A stretch of DNA of 64,000 nucleotides. Source: Cyclina sinensis (taxonomy: Eukaryota; Mollusca; Bivalvia; Venerida; Veneridae). This document shows positions 37,000 through 48,860 of this stretch, piece after piece. How positions within the stretch are numbered: the first letter of the stretch is position 1; each line of letters begins with the position of its first letter. Below the pieces are notes generated by a model. That model was given only the letters and a program-made list of their open reading frames with translations, had not been told where the DNA came from and searched no databases. The stretch lies in NCBI GenBank assembly GCA_012932295.1, contig JAAONU010000001.1, positions 43,745,134-43,809,133 on the forward strand, read 5' to 3'. Made by a program: the position numbers and the translations under genes.

Positions 37000-38760
37000 T
37001 CAAAGCAATCATTTGCAGATTTTGAGGGGGGTGTTTCCTGTTTGGATCGTGTTGTAGAGTCAGAATATCTGTTGCTGTCGGAAGGATCCATCCTGGTCCC
37101 TTGATTAATTTCATTAGCACTGGCCACCACATCTGTGTTGGCCATATCGGAACTATTATTATTGCCTCTGTCTCGTCTACTTGGATTTTTTAAATTATTC
37201 GCGGCAAGAGGCTGAAAGGTGCAAAAATGTAATAATAATCTTTCCATGTCAACGAAAAAGCATCTACTCCGAAAGAATTCGTATCAGCATATCTACTAAC
37301 ACATTTGTCTAGTCTTGCATTTAATTTTGAGGCAAATAAATCGAAAGACATTCTAGGATAAATTCCAACGAGTTTTTGAAATATATTTTTTATCCAGTGA
37401 CCATTCTATATCATCATTTTTTGATCTGCAAAGTTTATCTGCCATTTTATTGTCTACTCCTGCAATGTGGGAAGCCGACACGAGATTGCTCTGTGATATT
37501 CAGCAAAACCATAAATGTCGCGCTATTTTGTCTAACATTGAAATCCCCCCCCCCCCAAATTAATTAATATAAGCGACGCAAGTTGTATTGTCAGTGTAAA
37601 TGCGGATGTGAACCCTACGTAAATGTTTACAGAAAGTTCTTATAGCAATTTCGCATGCTTTTAACTCTAATACGTTTATATGTAATCTCTTTTCTTGATA
37701 TGACCAATAGCCGTTCATCCGTAATTTATGTGTTTCATCATTAGCCCATACATTTCTTGTAACGATTCTGAAAATATTGTTACATCTGGTGCTTTTACTG
37801 TGATGTTTTTGTAACTTTTGTGTATGTTATCTATCCACCATTGAAACTCAATATCGAGTAACCTCGGCACCGTCATGAATTGTCAAAATTTCCACGGTTT
37901 TTTACCAACTCTAAGTCTTTTACTTTTTCTAATGGTCTTGTATGTAGCGGAGCGTACGTCACTCCCGGTTCAGCTGCCGTGTGTTTCCCAATTAACGTCG
38001 CGAACTTTCGAATCGTTATTCTTTTCGTTGTTAACATTTCCGAGCATAGTTTTAAATTGTTCTGGCAATTTTCTGGAGTGAGTCGCACTGTCATGGTTCT
38101 TGAGCATAGTATAAATCCCTGAAACGGTAAAGTTTTAAAAGGAATGAACACAGATTTCTCGAAGCTGATTGTCAACCCTAATTTATCTAATAATTGAACC
38201 GTATCTTGCACATTTCTAAAGCATGATAAAAAGGTGTTGTCCTAAAGAACGCAAGTACGCAAAAACTGGTTTCATCACTTTTGTCCAGATGTGTGGGTTG
38301 CAACTATAACCCATCACTAATGCACAGAATTGATATTTCACACCATTAAATATAAATCTAAAATAGCGGCGGTCTGCCTCTCTTATCTTTATTGAGTAAT
38401 AAGCTTCTGAGATATCCGAAAATGCGAGGTAACTGTCTTTACGCATAGCATTTGTAGCCTGACGTAGGGATTCCATTTTGAAGTGTGTTTTATTCACATA
38501 TTCCTCATTGAATGTTTTTAAATTTAGGATGACTCGTACGTTGCCGTTTGTTTTATGTCTAATAAAAATATTAGAAATGAACTCGTTTTCGTTTGGTACA
38601 ACCTCAATTTTACCACATTTTAAAAATCTGTTTAATTCATCACCTATCTTATATGATTCTTCCGTTGTAAATTTAAATGGTTTCGGAACGAAGTCTTGCT
38701 GTGGTTCCATTGCGATTCCAACTTTACAACCACGTAAGGTATTTAAAATCTATTCGTCAG
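37000..38760 (-). pseudogene. DIRS reverse transcriptase / RNase H region (broken)
   Basis: The RT begins near LNTLRGCKVGIAMEPQQDF and continues VPKPFKFTTEESYKIGDELN, FISNIFIRHKTNGNVRVILN and FSDISEAYYSIKIREADRRY, standard RT fingers/palm motifs with the first catalytic Asp in FSDIS. At 38,211-38,230 the frame breaks exactly where the Y-x-D-D motif should be: upstream ends YLRSLGQHLF, downstream resumes DNTFLSCF, so part of the box is missing. Then LDKLGLTISFEKSVFIPF and IRKFATLIGKH follow. The end of the connection region shows MWWPVLMKLIKGPGWILP (37,080-37,132). RNase H residues are too scattered to map. Confidence 0.85.
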
Positions 38761-39006
38761 ACGTGATGGTTTCACACATTGCAATCTTTCCTGATGTTTT
38801 TCCCGCTCGAAAATTATCCTTAGTATTTTCAATTTGAATTGCGATATCATTACTTACTTTAATTATTTCCTGTCCATTTTCCTGTGTCTCTCCTGCTGAA
38901 ACTCTGATTGCGGTTTGGTAGCCTGTTGTTTTTAGGGATACTGATGTTTTTCTGAAAGTTGTAATTTGTCGCCGGGCTGTATCTGTGCGCTGTTGCCCCT
39001 CCCCTC

Positions 39007-39900
39007 TTAGATAAAAAAAGGTTTCCTTAGTTGTGGTTGGTTTGTCATTGTTGTTTTAGGGACTTCCCTCAGTTGTTCAATTTTTTCCTGAAGTTTGTCG
39101 CCAAATAGTAGTTCTGCTGACGGCGTGTTGGCACAAAGGGGCTTGTATGTTGGTAGCAAATCTTTCTTGATTTTTTCCACCCGACCTTCGTTTGACTGAA
39201 CAGCGGCCTGTGTTAATATGATGAATATGTCGGACACCATCTCATGCATGTTTTCTGTCTGTTCTTTTTCTTTGATCATTTGCATCCATTTCATGACAGG
39301 GACCAGTGTTTGGCACAGGTACGCTTGCGTTTTTTGCATGGCAAAGTCATATGATTTTGTTTCTTTCCTAAGTTGGTGACAAATGACTTCATCGACCTTC
39401 GGAACTTGCAAGTTCTCCACGTTGTTTGGCCTTTTATGCTTTTCTAGAAGTTGTTTGATCTTTCCTTCTTTTGGTTTGCTCCTTAATACCTTGATTGCGA
39501 GTGTGGCTAATTCGGGCATGATGTCATCCCCCGTCTCGCTATGGCTTTCGAAAAATTCCGAAATCACGTTCCATTCATCTTCCCCTTCTTTGGCCCCTTC
39601 ACTTGTTTTTTCCCGCCTAGGTCGTTCATGTATATCATCGACTGATAAGCACTGACGCTTGTTTGGCTGGTTGCCAGAATCGGCCTTTTTAAACTGTCAA
39701 TGACCGCTCGCATACCCCTTTTTTTTCATTCATGGTTTGAATAGATTTTGCAAGTTCTGATAAACCTGTAGCTGTCTCTGACGTCACCGTGGCGTTGCCC
39801 ATTGCCGCAAGCTGCGCAAATAATCCCCTCGATCTGCGCAGGTGAGGAGCTTCGATTTCGCCCTGGCCGTTTGCCAGCTAGAAATAGAGGGAGAAAGGAA
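39007..39900 (-). pseudogene. DIRS gag-like ORF (two main frames)
   Basis: The 5' part on the minus strand includes GLFAQLAAMGNATVTSETAT and GLSELAKSIQTMNEK. After an in-frame stop and a frame change, the longest intact stretch is 186 codons (39567-39007): NVENLQVPKVDEVICHQLRK, AYLCQTLVPVMKWMQMI, KKDLLPTYKPLCANTPSAEL. Helical and Lys/Glu-rich, in the position of gag in DIRS elements. Recognition rests on context plus the NVENL..P.VN..IW-like region common to these proteins. Confidence 0.75.
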
Positions 39901-40530
39901 AACCAACCTTTTAATTTCCCATATAAGTTAGAAGATATTTTGAAATTGTACTTCATATGTAATAATTATGATGTTTCGTGGGAACCATTTGATGTGGCAT
40001 CGATCAAACCCTAATATCTATAAAAAAACTACAACTTTTTGAAACGTTTATGATGTTGTATCCATCAAAACGAGTATTGTCTGCGTTTATGCACACTTTT
40101 TGGAGTGGATACTAATTAGTATTAATTTGATGTGGCATCCATCAAGTTTGGGATAATAAATATCATGCGTATATGGGTTAATTCATCACCTATCTTTTAT
40201 CCATTCTTCGTAAAGCATTTCAGCACATAATTATGAAATTACTCATTTCGAATCATCGAATTATCGTTAATTAAGATATTTCCTAATTGTTGGCAGCATC
40301 GTTATCATAAATGTTCTTAATTATTCCTAATTCTATTATTAATTTTATGTAGTTGCCTACCTGATTATCTTCTGCCATTATCCAAAAAACACAACTTATT
40401 TAATTTTCCAAGTTTCTGAAAATATTTCACAGTTTATTAATTCGTCTTAACCCTAGCCGCTGTAGCCTCGTTATGAATGTATCCGAACCGCTGCGTCCGG
40501 AATCTGTGGCGCCAATGAGGGAGTTGTGTT

Positions 40531-40533
40531 GGA

Positions 40534-40596
<63 letters not shown>

Positions 40597-40600
40597 ATAT
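40531..40600. repeat. Microsatellite (ATAA)n
   Basis: About sixteen ATAA/AAAT units followed by a short AT tract. Confidence 0.95.
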
Positions 40601-40687
40601 ATATATTTTCTACAGAATCACTGAAGATGCAGTCTCATTAGCTGGGATACAAATAACAATAATAAGAAATTCCAGGTTATCTAGAAG

Positions 40688-41231
40688 ACTACTGCTGTTA
40701 CTGCTACTGCCAACTTCACGTTTTGTTTTACTGCTACTGCTGTTACTGCTACTGCCAACTTCATGTTTTGTTTTACTGCTACTGCTGTTACTGCTACTGC
40801 CAACTTCACGTTTTGTTTTACTGCTACTGCTGTTACTGCTACTGCCAGAAGTTCACGTTTTGATTTACTGCTACTGCTGTTACTGCTTCTTCGAGCTTCA
40901 CGTTTTGTTTTACTGCTACTGATTTACTGCTACTGCTGTTACTGCTACTGCCAACTTCACTTTTGTTTTACTGCTACTGCTGTTACAGCTACTGCCAACT
41001 TCACGTTTTGTTTTACTGCTACTGCTGTTACTGCTACTGCCAGCTTCACGTTTTGATTTACTGCTACTGCTGTTACTGCTACTGCCAGCTTTACGTTTTG
41101 TTTTACTGCTACTGAATTACTGCTACTGCTGTTACTGCTACTGCCAACTTCACGTTTTGTTTTACTGCTACTGCTGTTACTGCTACTGTCAACTTCACGT
41201 TTTTCTACTGCTGCGTACTGCTACTGCTCAC
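40688..41231 (+). repeat. CTACTG-rich minisatellite array
   Basis: About eleven units of roughly 47 bp, ctgctactgctgttactgct followed by actgccaacttcacgttttg. It abuts an R1 copy at its right edge. An inverted array of the same unit is at 28,826-29,206 and a relic at 23,337. Open frames reading TATAVTATA or LLLLL are artefacts. Confidence 0.96.
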
Positions 41232-41304
41232 TTCCTATACTAGGTCCTCTTCAGATTAAACCGTAGGGAGATCGTGTACTTCATTTAGATTGGATTGCTG
41301 GCAT

Positions 41305-42190
41305 TACATAGCTAATCTCGGGCTGGCAAAAGTAATAAAATTAGAAATTGTTTGAACGCGAGATGAAACTAATGAAAGCAACAAGCATAAAAGATATCAA
41401 ATTATTTTCATTCTGTTAACCAAAATATTTGTAAGGAGGAAATTTAGTGGCAGTTTTATTACTTCCCTTTATGCATTTTTAATACTCTTTGAGAAGTTTT
41501 GTAATTACTTTCAATACAAAGAATAGTTTTAAATAAGAAATGGTAATTCTGATAAAATTGCCAGATAAAAATACAGAAAATTTTAGGAATTTTAAATCGT
41601 ATTGGCGCTTTAAAGAGTGTTTTACTATTTGATATATGTTATGTTTTCCCCATGGTAGAATTACCGACCGACAAGTCACTCCTTACTATAATACCCCCAC
41701 ATATTATGTATTATAGATATTTTGGGCGTCCTTAATCAGGATGGTTGAACGAACTTTTGTCTGTACAGCTGAATATATTTTGTTCTGACAATTTGGCATG
41801 TAATAGACCCTTTTTTTTATTATTGTCAATTTTAACTGAAACTTTAACTGTAACACTGCAGGTGGGTTAGATCGATATTTTTCCAGTTAAAATATAAATT
41901 AATCTTCGATTTCCACCAAACATTGAACGAACATATATTAAATTACTATTCTAGTAAAAAAAATTCATTAGATCCTGTCGCCTTGAGGTGTAGGGCCTTT
42001 TTGCGATTTGTTTCACATTTGAAAACTAATAGCAAAATGTGGCTAATCGGTTAGGACGGAGTACACATATAAAACGGAATTTCTTTTTTTCTAGAGAACA
42101 ATTTTGATTTGTAAATATTTGTGTATTACTTATTGCTTATTTTTAATGAGTTCATGACTTCCAATGTATTTAATTTAGAGTTAATGAAAA
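41305..42190 (+). repeat. R1 dispersed repeat, long copy
   Basis: The block gctggcaaaagtaataaaat marks the left end, then tgaacgcgagatgaaac, attacttccctttatgcatt, tataatacccccacatatta. An extra right half (aatcttcgatttccaccaaa, gatttgtttcacatttgaaa) is shared only with the copy at 45,908-46,790. Confidence 0.85.
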
Positions 42191-44600
42191 ATGCCAGACA
42201 AAACGACATATTTCCGGATACCTGTATTACGTTTTAGCAATGTTTATCTATGCACCCTTTACCTCATTCCAGCTATTCAGACTGTATAGACGATAAGCGG
42301 TAGGATTGAAATTTAAGTCAATTTGAAATCTTAAGTTATTCATTGAAAAGTGATATTTTGAGAACTTGTATAACAAGAAAAGTATAACACTGACGTGTTA
42401 TATGTGGACGACATTTAAGTGATGTGGAATATTGGGTGAAAAGGTGGCCAGCAAGCTATGATATACTGTAAAAAAAACAAATATTGGAGTGGATTTTATT
42501 TTTGTTCTTTATTGACTATTGAGGTATTTTCATGGCCTTGTGTTGATGTTAAAATTTGTATACATGATATTTATTGAACCTTGAGATTGAACTGGCCAGG
42601 TTAGAACATGGGTTCTGCATATCATCTTGATAGGCTGAACATTTGATGAGTTTCATGGAATTCATTCCAGGGGTGAAAAAGATATGAAGCGGACATGAAA
42701 CACATGGCTCATATCTTTAGACACCACTGGTGACCTTGACCTGGCCAGGTTGGAACATGACATCGGAAACAGGGTGATCATAATAGCTCACCCTGAGCAT
42801 TTGCTCGGGTTATCTAAAAACACCCTTCGGGCATATATTGCTCCGCCTAGCGGTGCTGTTGTTGACTTATTTTCTACTAAAATGAAATTACTGTTCATTT
42901 AAAGAAAAATGCTTAGATTTTTTTCATATTTTGCATGTGTATGTATCTTATGAAAATACAGGTTATTTGCAAAATTGAGCAGTACATCTCCAAATTTGTC
43001 AGAGTTTTGACCTTTATAGACTAAATTTCTGATAACAACCAAAATGTCTTCACATTTATAGGGTTGTATTTTGTAGCACGCTGTTCATTAAATAAATGTA
43101 ACAATTATACTGCTTTTGACACTCCACCTGCCTCTTTAATTGTTATCATCTGCTTATGATACATGGCTGGGGTAAATGTGTCCCATGGACACATTTCTAG
43201 TGAATTATTGTTTTTGATAGTTTTATTTTTTTAAATAAAGATAATGTTTACAAGTATTGCTTTCTTGTGTTTGTGGTAAACTTATTGTCAGCTAAAGTTT
43301 TACCCCCTCTTTACAGTTGTATTCGTATCAGAGTCAGTTTACCTTCCTAAAATTACTGCAAAGAACATGTACTAGACTGCAAATGTTACCAGTAAACTAC
43401 CAACAGAACTTACAATATTGGTCAATTTATGCTTAAATCATGGTTGGTATAATAGTACTCTCGTACTTTTCTAGAACATTATAGTTGGAGTACCACAGGG
43501 TTTTACAAAAATAAGTGGAATTGTCAATACTAAATTTGATAAATAAGTGTTGAAAATGATCAAGATCAGTGATGGTCAGTATTGATTAGAGTGTTCAGTA
43601 ATTATGTACAAAGAAAATTCTAGTGAAGTTGGACTATAATTTATGGCAAGGTAGGTTAAAAAAAAGATTTTTATCATATTCAGCTTAATGAGACTAGCTC
43701 CAATGGACCTGTATTGCACAGAGATAAATTTTCTCGGATAAAGGTATTGCATTACATGCATGTATCCATTACTTGAAAACATAAACCCAGCACTACGCGA
43801 CAGTTTTGCAGTACTTTCAGTGCTTTGATTTAATGTACATGTGTTTATCAGTTTAACGCCATCTTGGAAATACAGCGGGGTCAGTTCAACATTATCACAA
43901 GAAATCAATTAATACGCCGAATTATCGCTACACAAACGGTTTCGAGGGTACATTGATTCGCATCTAAATAATATTTTCTACATACTTAAACATAAAATTT
44001 TATCAAAGAAGACCCATAGATCTAACATAATTTAACAATAAAACTCCACATAATCAACCAAATATAAGGAATTACGTTGAAATCTTCCATTATCTGCATA
44101 ACAATTGGTACAAACGTTCAACAACGCCAGACAATCGCTAGTACTTCAGTAGCGGTGTAAATGTACATCTAAAGCCGGATACATAATTGAAAGAGATGTT
44201 CAAATAGTTTATCTGTCCTCTCACGTTAACTCGGACATTTTCCCATTATAAACTAATGTTTCTATTTACGTAATTTTCCAAAATTAATAGATTTCGTTAA
44301 TAAAATTAACATTCTCTTGGAAACTACAGAATTTTCAACATCTTTTTATGACACAAACACAAGAAACATATTTTCCTAAAACAAACCCCACATACACGGT
44401 ACTTTTTAGTAACCCTCATGTCTCTCTTGGGTCGGAATAGATGTATGTTGTAAAGGTCATCTAGTAATAGTTAATAGCCCTTTTAATTTATGACCCATTA
44501 TTCGTCCAGAAAATCGTTCTCTAAAAAGTAATGTTGGTCATTTCTCCCAAAGAGTTAGTTATCGCTCCCAGCGACTTCTCGTTGGGCATTTTCTTGATGT
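42190..44600. other. No gene seen; one weak dispersed repeat
   Basis: The stretch at about 42,560-42,860 has repeat-like composition (tggccaggttagaacatg twice in variant form; gtgatcataatagctcaccc at its end). Otherwise unassigned AT-rich DNA. Confidence 0.4.
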
Positions 44601-44607
44601 TTCTTCG

Positions 44608-45735
44608 ACAAGTCTGTTTAGTAGGACTTTCCTCTGTGACGGACAGGTTGCAGTAAGCTGGCTTTACCTAGCTAATTTTGGGCTGGCAAAAGTAATAAAA
44701 TTAGAAATGATTTGAGCGCGGGATTAAACTAATGACAGATATCAAATAATATTCATTTTCAACCAAAATATTTGTAAGAAGGAAATTTTGTGGCAGGTTA
44801 TTTTATTACTTCCCCTTACAAATTTTAATAATATTTGATAAGTGTCCTAATTACTTTTAAAATTAAGAATAGCTTATAATTATAAAAATAATTTTTAGTA
44901 AAATTGCCAGATAACAAGGGAGAGAAAGGTCAATAACCTTAAATTCTAATTGCGCTTTAAAGAGTGTTTTAATATTTGTTATATGAACATTTTTTTTCGC
45001 TACTAAGTTACCAACAACGTGAATCCAATATATCTATAATACCCCCAGATACCGTATTATAGAAATTTTGAACATCCATCAACCGATGGATACAAGCTTG
45101 AAACAAATCTACAATAATATTAAATCGATATAAGTAGAGAGTATAAATTTTGTTTAGATGAAATGAACTAAACGGCATTTGGTTAACAATTTATTTTTTA
45201 GCAAAAAATGATTATGGAAATGTTCATAGAAGCATGTGTATGTTCGAAAGAATGTAATGGCCGAAAATCAAAATTTAAGAGATGACATCTTGAAATCAAG
45301 TTTTGGCTAGTATAATCTGTTAAAAATACTGAATGGTGTTCGCGGGTATAAGTTACGACCTGACATCGCCGCCACATGCTGCTGATAAGCCTACGAACCT
45401 TTTGATGAGCCCATTCCCCAATGAGCGCCTGTCTGAGCCCTCGGGCTGTTGCTGGTTGAACTTGGCGTGCAGAACTGGCATTCTGCAGCATATCCCATGC
45501 GTGTTAAAATTGGATTTCAATCCGGGGACCTGGCTGGCCAACCAATTCGTTTTATAGTTTCTTGCTTGAGATATTTGTTGGTGACGCGGGCTCTAAGCAC
45601 ACTGGTATTACCATCCATCAAAATGAAATCAGGACCTATGTAGCATTAGAACATGGGCGTACATGTACGTCTAAAATTTCATTCACGTATTTTTCTGTCG
45701 TCAGTGTGCCGTTTTCAGTAACCTGTAGGTCCATT
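44608..45735. repeat. Duplicated module, copy 1 (R1 + Tc1 remnant)
   Basis: Begins cgacaagtctgtttagtagg, continues through a short R1 copy (44,680-45,090) and the 3' half of a Tc1-like transposase on the minus strand. It is nearly identical to 46,789-47,930. Divergence of the two copies begins at about 45,735, inside the transposase. Confidence 0.88.
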
Positions 45736-45900
45736 TTACCCTGAACACTTACTCCGGTCTACAATATGACTAAACCCCGCCAAAACGGGCAAAACGTTCA
45801 TTTGCCATTCTCCAAACCATAGCCGTCCTGTCCGTTTAGTCCACTCAAAACCTTGACTCATCTGTGAAGAGAACCGGGATCCGATTATTGTTTATCCATA
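45330..45900 (-). pseudogene. Tc1-like transposase remnant
   Basis: On the minus strand, ...ARSPDLNPIQHAWDMLQN (third catalytic box region, E replaced by Q in this copy) is followed by TARGLRQALIGEWAHQKV and RRLISSMWRRCQ. At its 5' side about 45,845-45,880 reads VLFTDESRF, the first box. The middle, including the second Asp box, is partly present. Stops and frame breaks throughout. Confidence 0.8.
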
Positions 45901-45907
45901 CAACATG

Positions 45908-46788
45908 ATTTGAAATGATTTGTGCGCGAGATTAAACTAATGAATGCATCAAACATAACAGATATCAAATTATTTTCATTCTGTTAACCAAAATATTTGT
46001 AAGAAGGAAATTTCGTGGCAGTTTTTATTTTATAACTTCCCTTTATGCATTTTAATAATATTTGACAAGTTTCCTAATTACTTTGAAAAAAAGAGAATAA
46101 TTTTAGATAAAAATAGAAATTGTGTTACAATTGCCAGATAATAATTCATAATAATTGTAGTAATTTCAAATTTTAATTGCGCTTTTATGAGTATTTTAAT
46201 ATTTGTTATACAAAATGTTTTCCATTTATAGTTGTTACCGCTCGCCATGGGATTCCCTACTATAATACGCCCGTCAATAGCATATTATAGAAATTTTGCG
46301 CATCCTTAAATTGGATGGGTATACCAGCTCTCCTCAATTAAGCCGCATAATGTTTGTTTCGACGGTTTGGCACAATAAATAAAACACTTTTTTATTATTG
46401 TCAAACATATATGCCTTATTTTAATTGTAATTTTTATGCACTGAAAATTTAGCTGCAGAACTGCAGGTTGGTTTGATCGATTTTTTTCTGTTAAAATATA
46501 AATTAATCTTCGATTTCCACCAAACGTTGAAAGAACATATATTAAATTACTATTTTAGTAAAAACAAAATTTCATTAGATCATTTTGGCTTGAGGTGTAT
46601 TTGCGATTTGTTTCACATTTGAAAACTGATAGAAAAGTAACTGTGTTTAATCGGTTCGGACGGAGTTCACATATAAAATGGAATTTCTTTTTTCTAATGA
46701 ACAGTTTTGATTGTAAATATTTGTGAATTATTTATTGCTTAGTTTTTAATGAGTTCATGGCTTTCAATGAATTTAATTTAAAGTTAAT
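45908..46788 (+). repeat. R1 dispersed repeat, long copy
   Basis: Same two-part structure as 41,305-42,190, including aatcttcgatttccaccaaa. It sits between the two copies of the 1.1-kb module. Confidence 0.85.
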
Positions 46789-47930
46789 TGACAAGTCTGT
46801 TTAGTTGGACTTTTCTCTGTGACGGACAGGTTGCAGTAAGCTGGCTTTACCTAGCTAATTTTGGGCTGGCAAAAGTAATAAAATTAGAAACGATTTGAGC
46901 GCGAGGTTAAACTAATGAAAGCAACAAGCATAACAGATATCAAATTATTTTCATTTTTAACCAAAATATTTTCAAGAAGGAAATTTTGTGGCAGGTTATT
47001 TTATTACTTCCCCTTACACATTTTAATAATATTTGATAAGTGTCCTAATTACTTTTAAAATTAGGAATAATTTTTATTTATAAAAATAATTTCTAGTATA
47101 ATTGCCAGATAATAAGAGAGAGAAAGATCAATAACCTTAAATTTTAATTGCGCTTTAAAGAGTGTTTTAATATTTGTTATATGATAATTTGTTTTCACTA
47201 CTAATTTTGCGACAATGCGAATCCATTATATCTATAATACCCCCACCGTATTATAGAAATTTTGAACATCCATCAACCGATGGATACAAGCTTGAAACAA
47301 ATCTACAATAATATTAAATCGCAATAAATAGAGAGGATAAATTTTGTTTAATTTTGATGAACTAAACGGCATTTGGTTAACAATTTATTTTTTAGCAAAA
47401 AATGATCATGGAAATGTTCATAGAAGCATGTGTATGTTCGAAAGAATGTAATGGCCGAAAATCAAAATTTAAGAGATGACATCTTGAAATCAAGGGTTTG
47501 GCTAGAATAATCTGTTAAAAATACTGAATGGTGTTCGCGGGTATAAGTTACGACCTGACATCGCCGCCGCATGCTGCTGATAAGCCTACGAACCTTTTGA
47601 TGAGCCCATTCCTAAATGAGCGATTGTCTTAGCCCCCGGGCTGTTGCTGGTTGAACTTGGCGTGCAGAACTGGCATTCTGCAGCATATCCCATGCGTGTT
47701 AAATTGGATTTCAATCCGGGGACCTGGCTGGCCAACCAATTCGTTCAATAGTTTCTTGCTTGAGATATTTGTTGGTGACGCGGGCTCTGTGCACACTGGT
47801 ATTACCATCCATCAAAATGAAATCAGGACCTACAGCATTAGAACATGGGCGTACATGTACGTCTAAAATTTCATTCACGTATCTTTCTGTCGTCAGTGTG
47901 CCGTTTTCAGTAACCTGTAAGTCCATTTTA
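46789..47930. repeat. Duplicated module, copy 2 (R1 + Tc1 remnant)
   Basis: Repeats 44,608-45,735 with small indels, starting gacaagtctgtttagttgga. The Tc1 remnant within it extends farther (to about 48,110) than in copy 1. Confidence 0.88.
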
Positions 47931-48110
47931 CTTGAAGGACGATAAATCGGTTCTGGGCTTGAGTAGTTGAACGTTCTCGACCTCTGGCATGCAGATGCAA
48001 AACATTTCCAGTCATTTGAAATCGATTTCACATCCTTGAGATAACGCTCTGGGATACGCCTAGGACATGCACAAACTGCCTTTTTGAAAGCTCTGAATCC
48101 AGCATTCCAA
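47540..48110 (-). pseudogene. Tc1-like transposase remnant, second copy
   Basis: On the minus strand: SKMDLQVTENGTLTTERYVN, then FILMDGNTSVHRARVTNKYL (second catalytic Asp box), then ETIERIGWPARSPD. It continues in another frame towards the C-terminal region shared with the 45,330 remnant. Frameshifted and truncated upstream. Confidence 0.82.
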
Positions 48111-48504
48111 TGCCCCTGTGTGTGTTTTCTGTGTAAACAAAAAAATGTGGCTCAAACTCAATGTTCGTGTAAAATAAAAAGAAATTTTGAAAGCAAAACA
48201 ACTTTTCTTGATTTTATATATTTTCATTATTCATTTTCCTGAACAAAAATCAAACTGGAAACATGATATAACGCAATTTATATTGCCTATCAAAGTAACT
48301 TTCCCTTGAAGGTTAAATTTTGGAACGCTGTCAAATCATATTTAGTTCAGTTTAAACTGAATGACATTGTACATATATGTACAGCTGGGCACAGCGTTAA
48401 AATTGTTGACCTTGTTAGGCCATTAGGCACATTATGAAATTTCCGAAGTTTCGCTGTTTGGCGACGGATCAATTCAGTCTGCTACAAGATAGGAGTTGGT
48501 GAAA

Positions 48505-48860
48505 GGCCACCCTGATGATTTGCTTTCCTTTGACACGTTTGCTTGTTGAGTTTGACAGTGATGTTGATAATAATGATGGTTACAATTCCGTCCATTCTCA
48601 GGACACTCTCCAGTAAAACATGAAACCCAAAATGTAAACAACTGTCATGCTGCTAATCTTTTGTCCAATGAATTATGCTGTGACCATAAAATGTCTCCAT
48701 CTACAAGCTTGTGCTCTCCCAAAGCTATTTCCAAACGATTACATGATAACAATACAACTGCAGATTGTCAGTACAGCAAGAAAACTGCACTGAAAACAAT
48801 GAAAAACGTCCGGTTTTCTCAGTACTCTCCAAAAGGAGCTAGGCAACTATGTGTCTTGAT
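48505..48860 (+). pseudogene. Unrecognised coding-like remnant in shifting frames
   Basis: Three successive frames read like protein: HPDDLLSFDTF, then LVEFDSDVDNNDGYNSVHSQ, then KHETQNVNNCHAANLLSNEL and KTALKTMKNVRFSQYSPKGA. Hydrophilic, Ser/Asn/Lys-rich composition with no in-frame stops within each block contrasts with the AT-rich surroundings. Either a decayed gene fragment or chance. No domain recognised. Confidence 0.3.

Larger units (their letters stand above)
36190..39900 (-). mobile_element. DIRS-type tyrosine-recombinase retrotransposon, inactivated
   Basis: On the minus strand, 5' to 3': gag-like region (about 39,900-39,007), RT and RNase H-like region (38,760 to about 37,000), tyrosine recombinase (about 36,960-36,190). 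Order gag-RT/RH-YR with no methyltransferase-like segment noticed. Multiple frame breaks throughout. Terminal repeats and the internal complementary region were not located, so both boundaries are approximate. Known biology: YR retroelements integrate through a circular intermediate without making target duplications. Confidence 0.85.
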
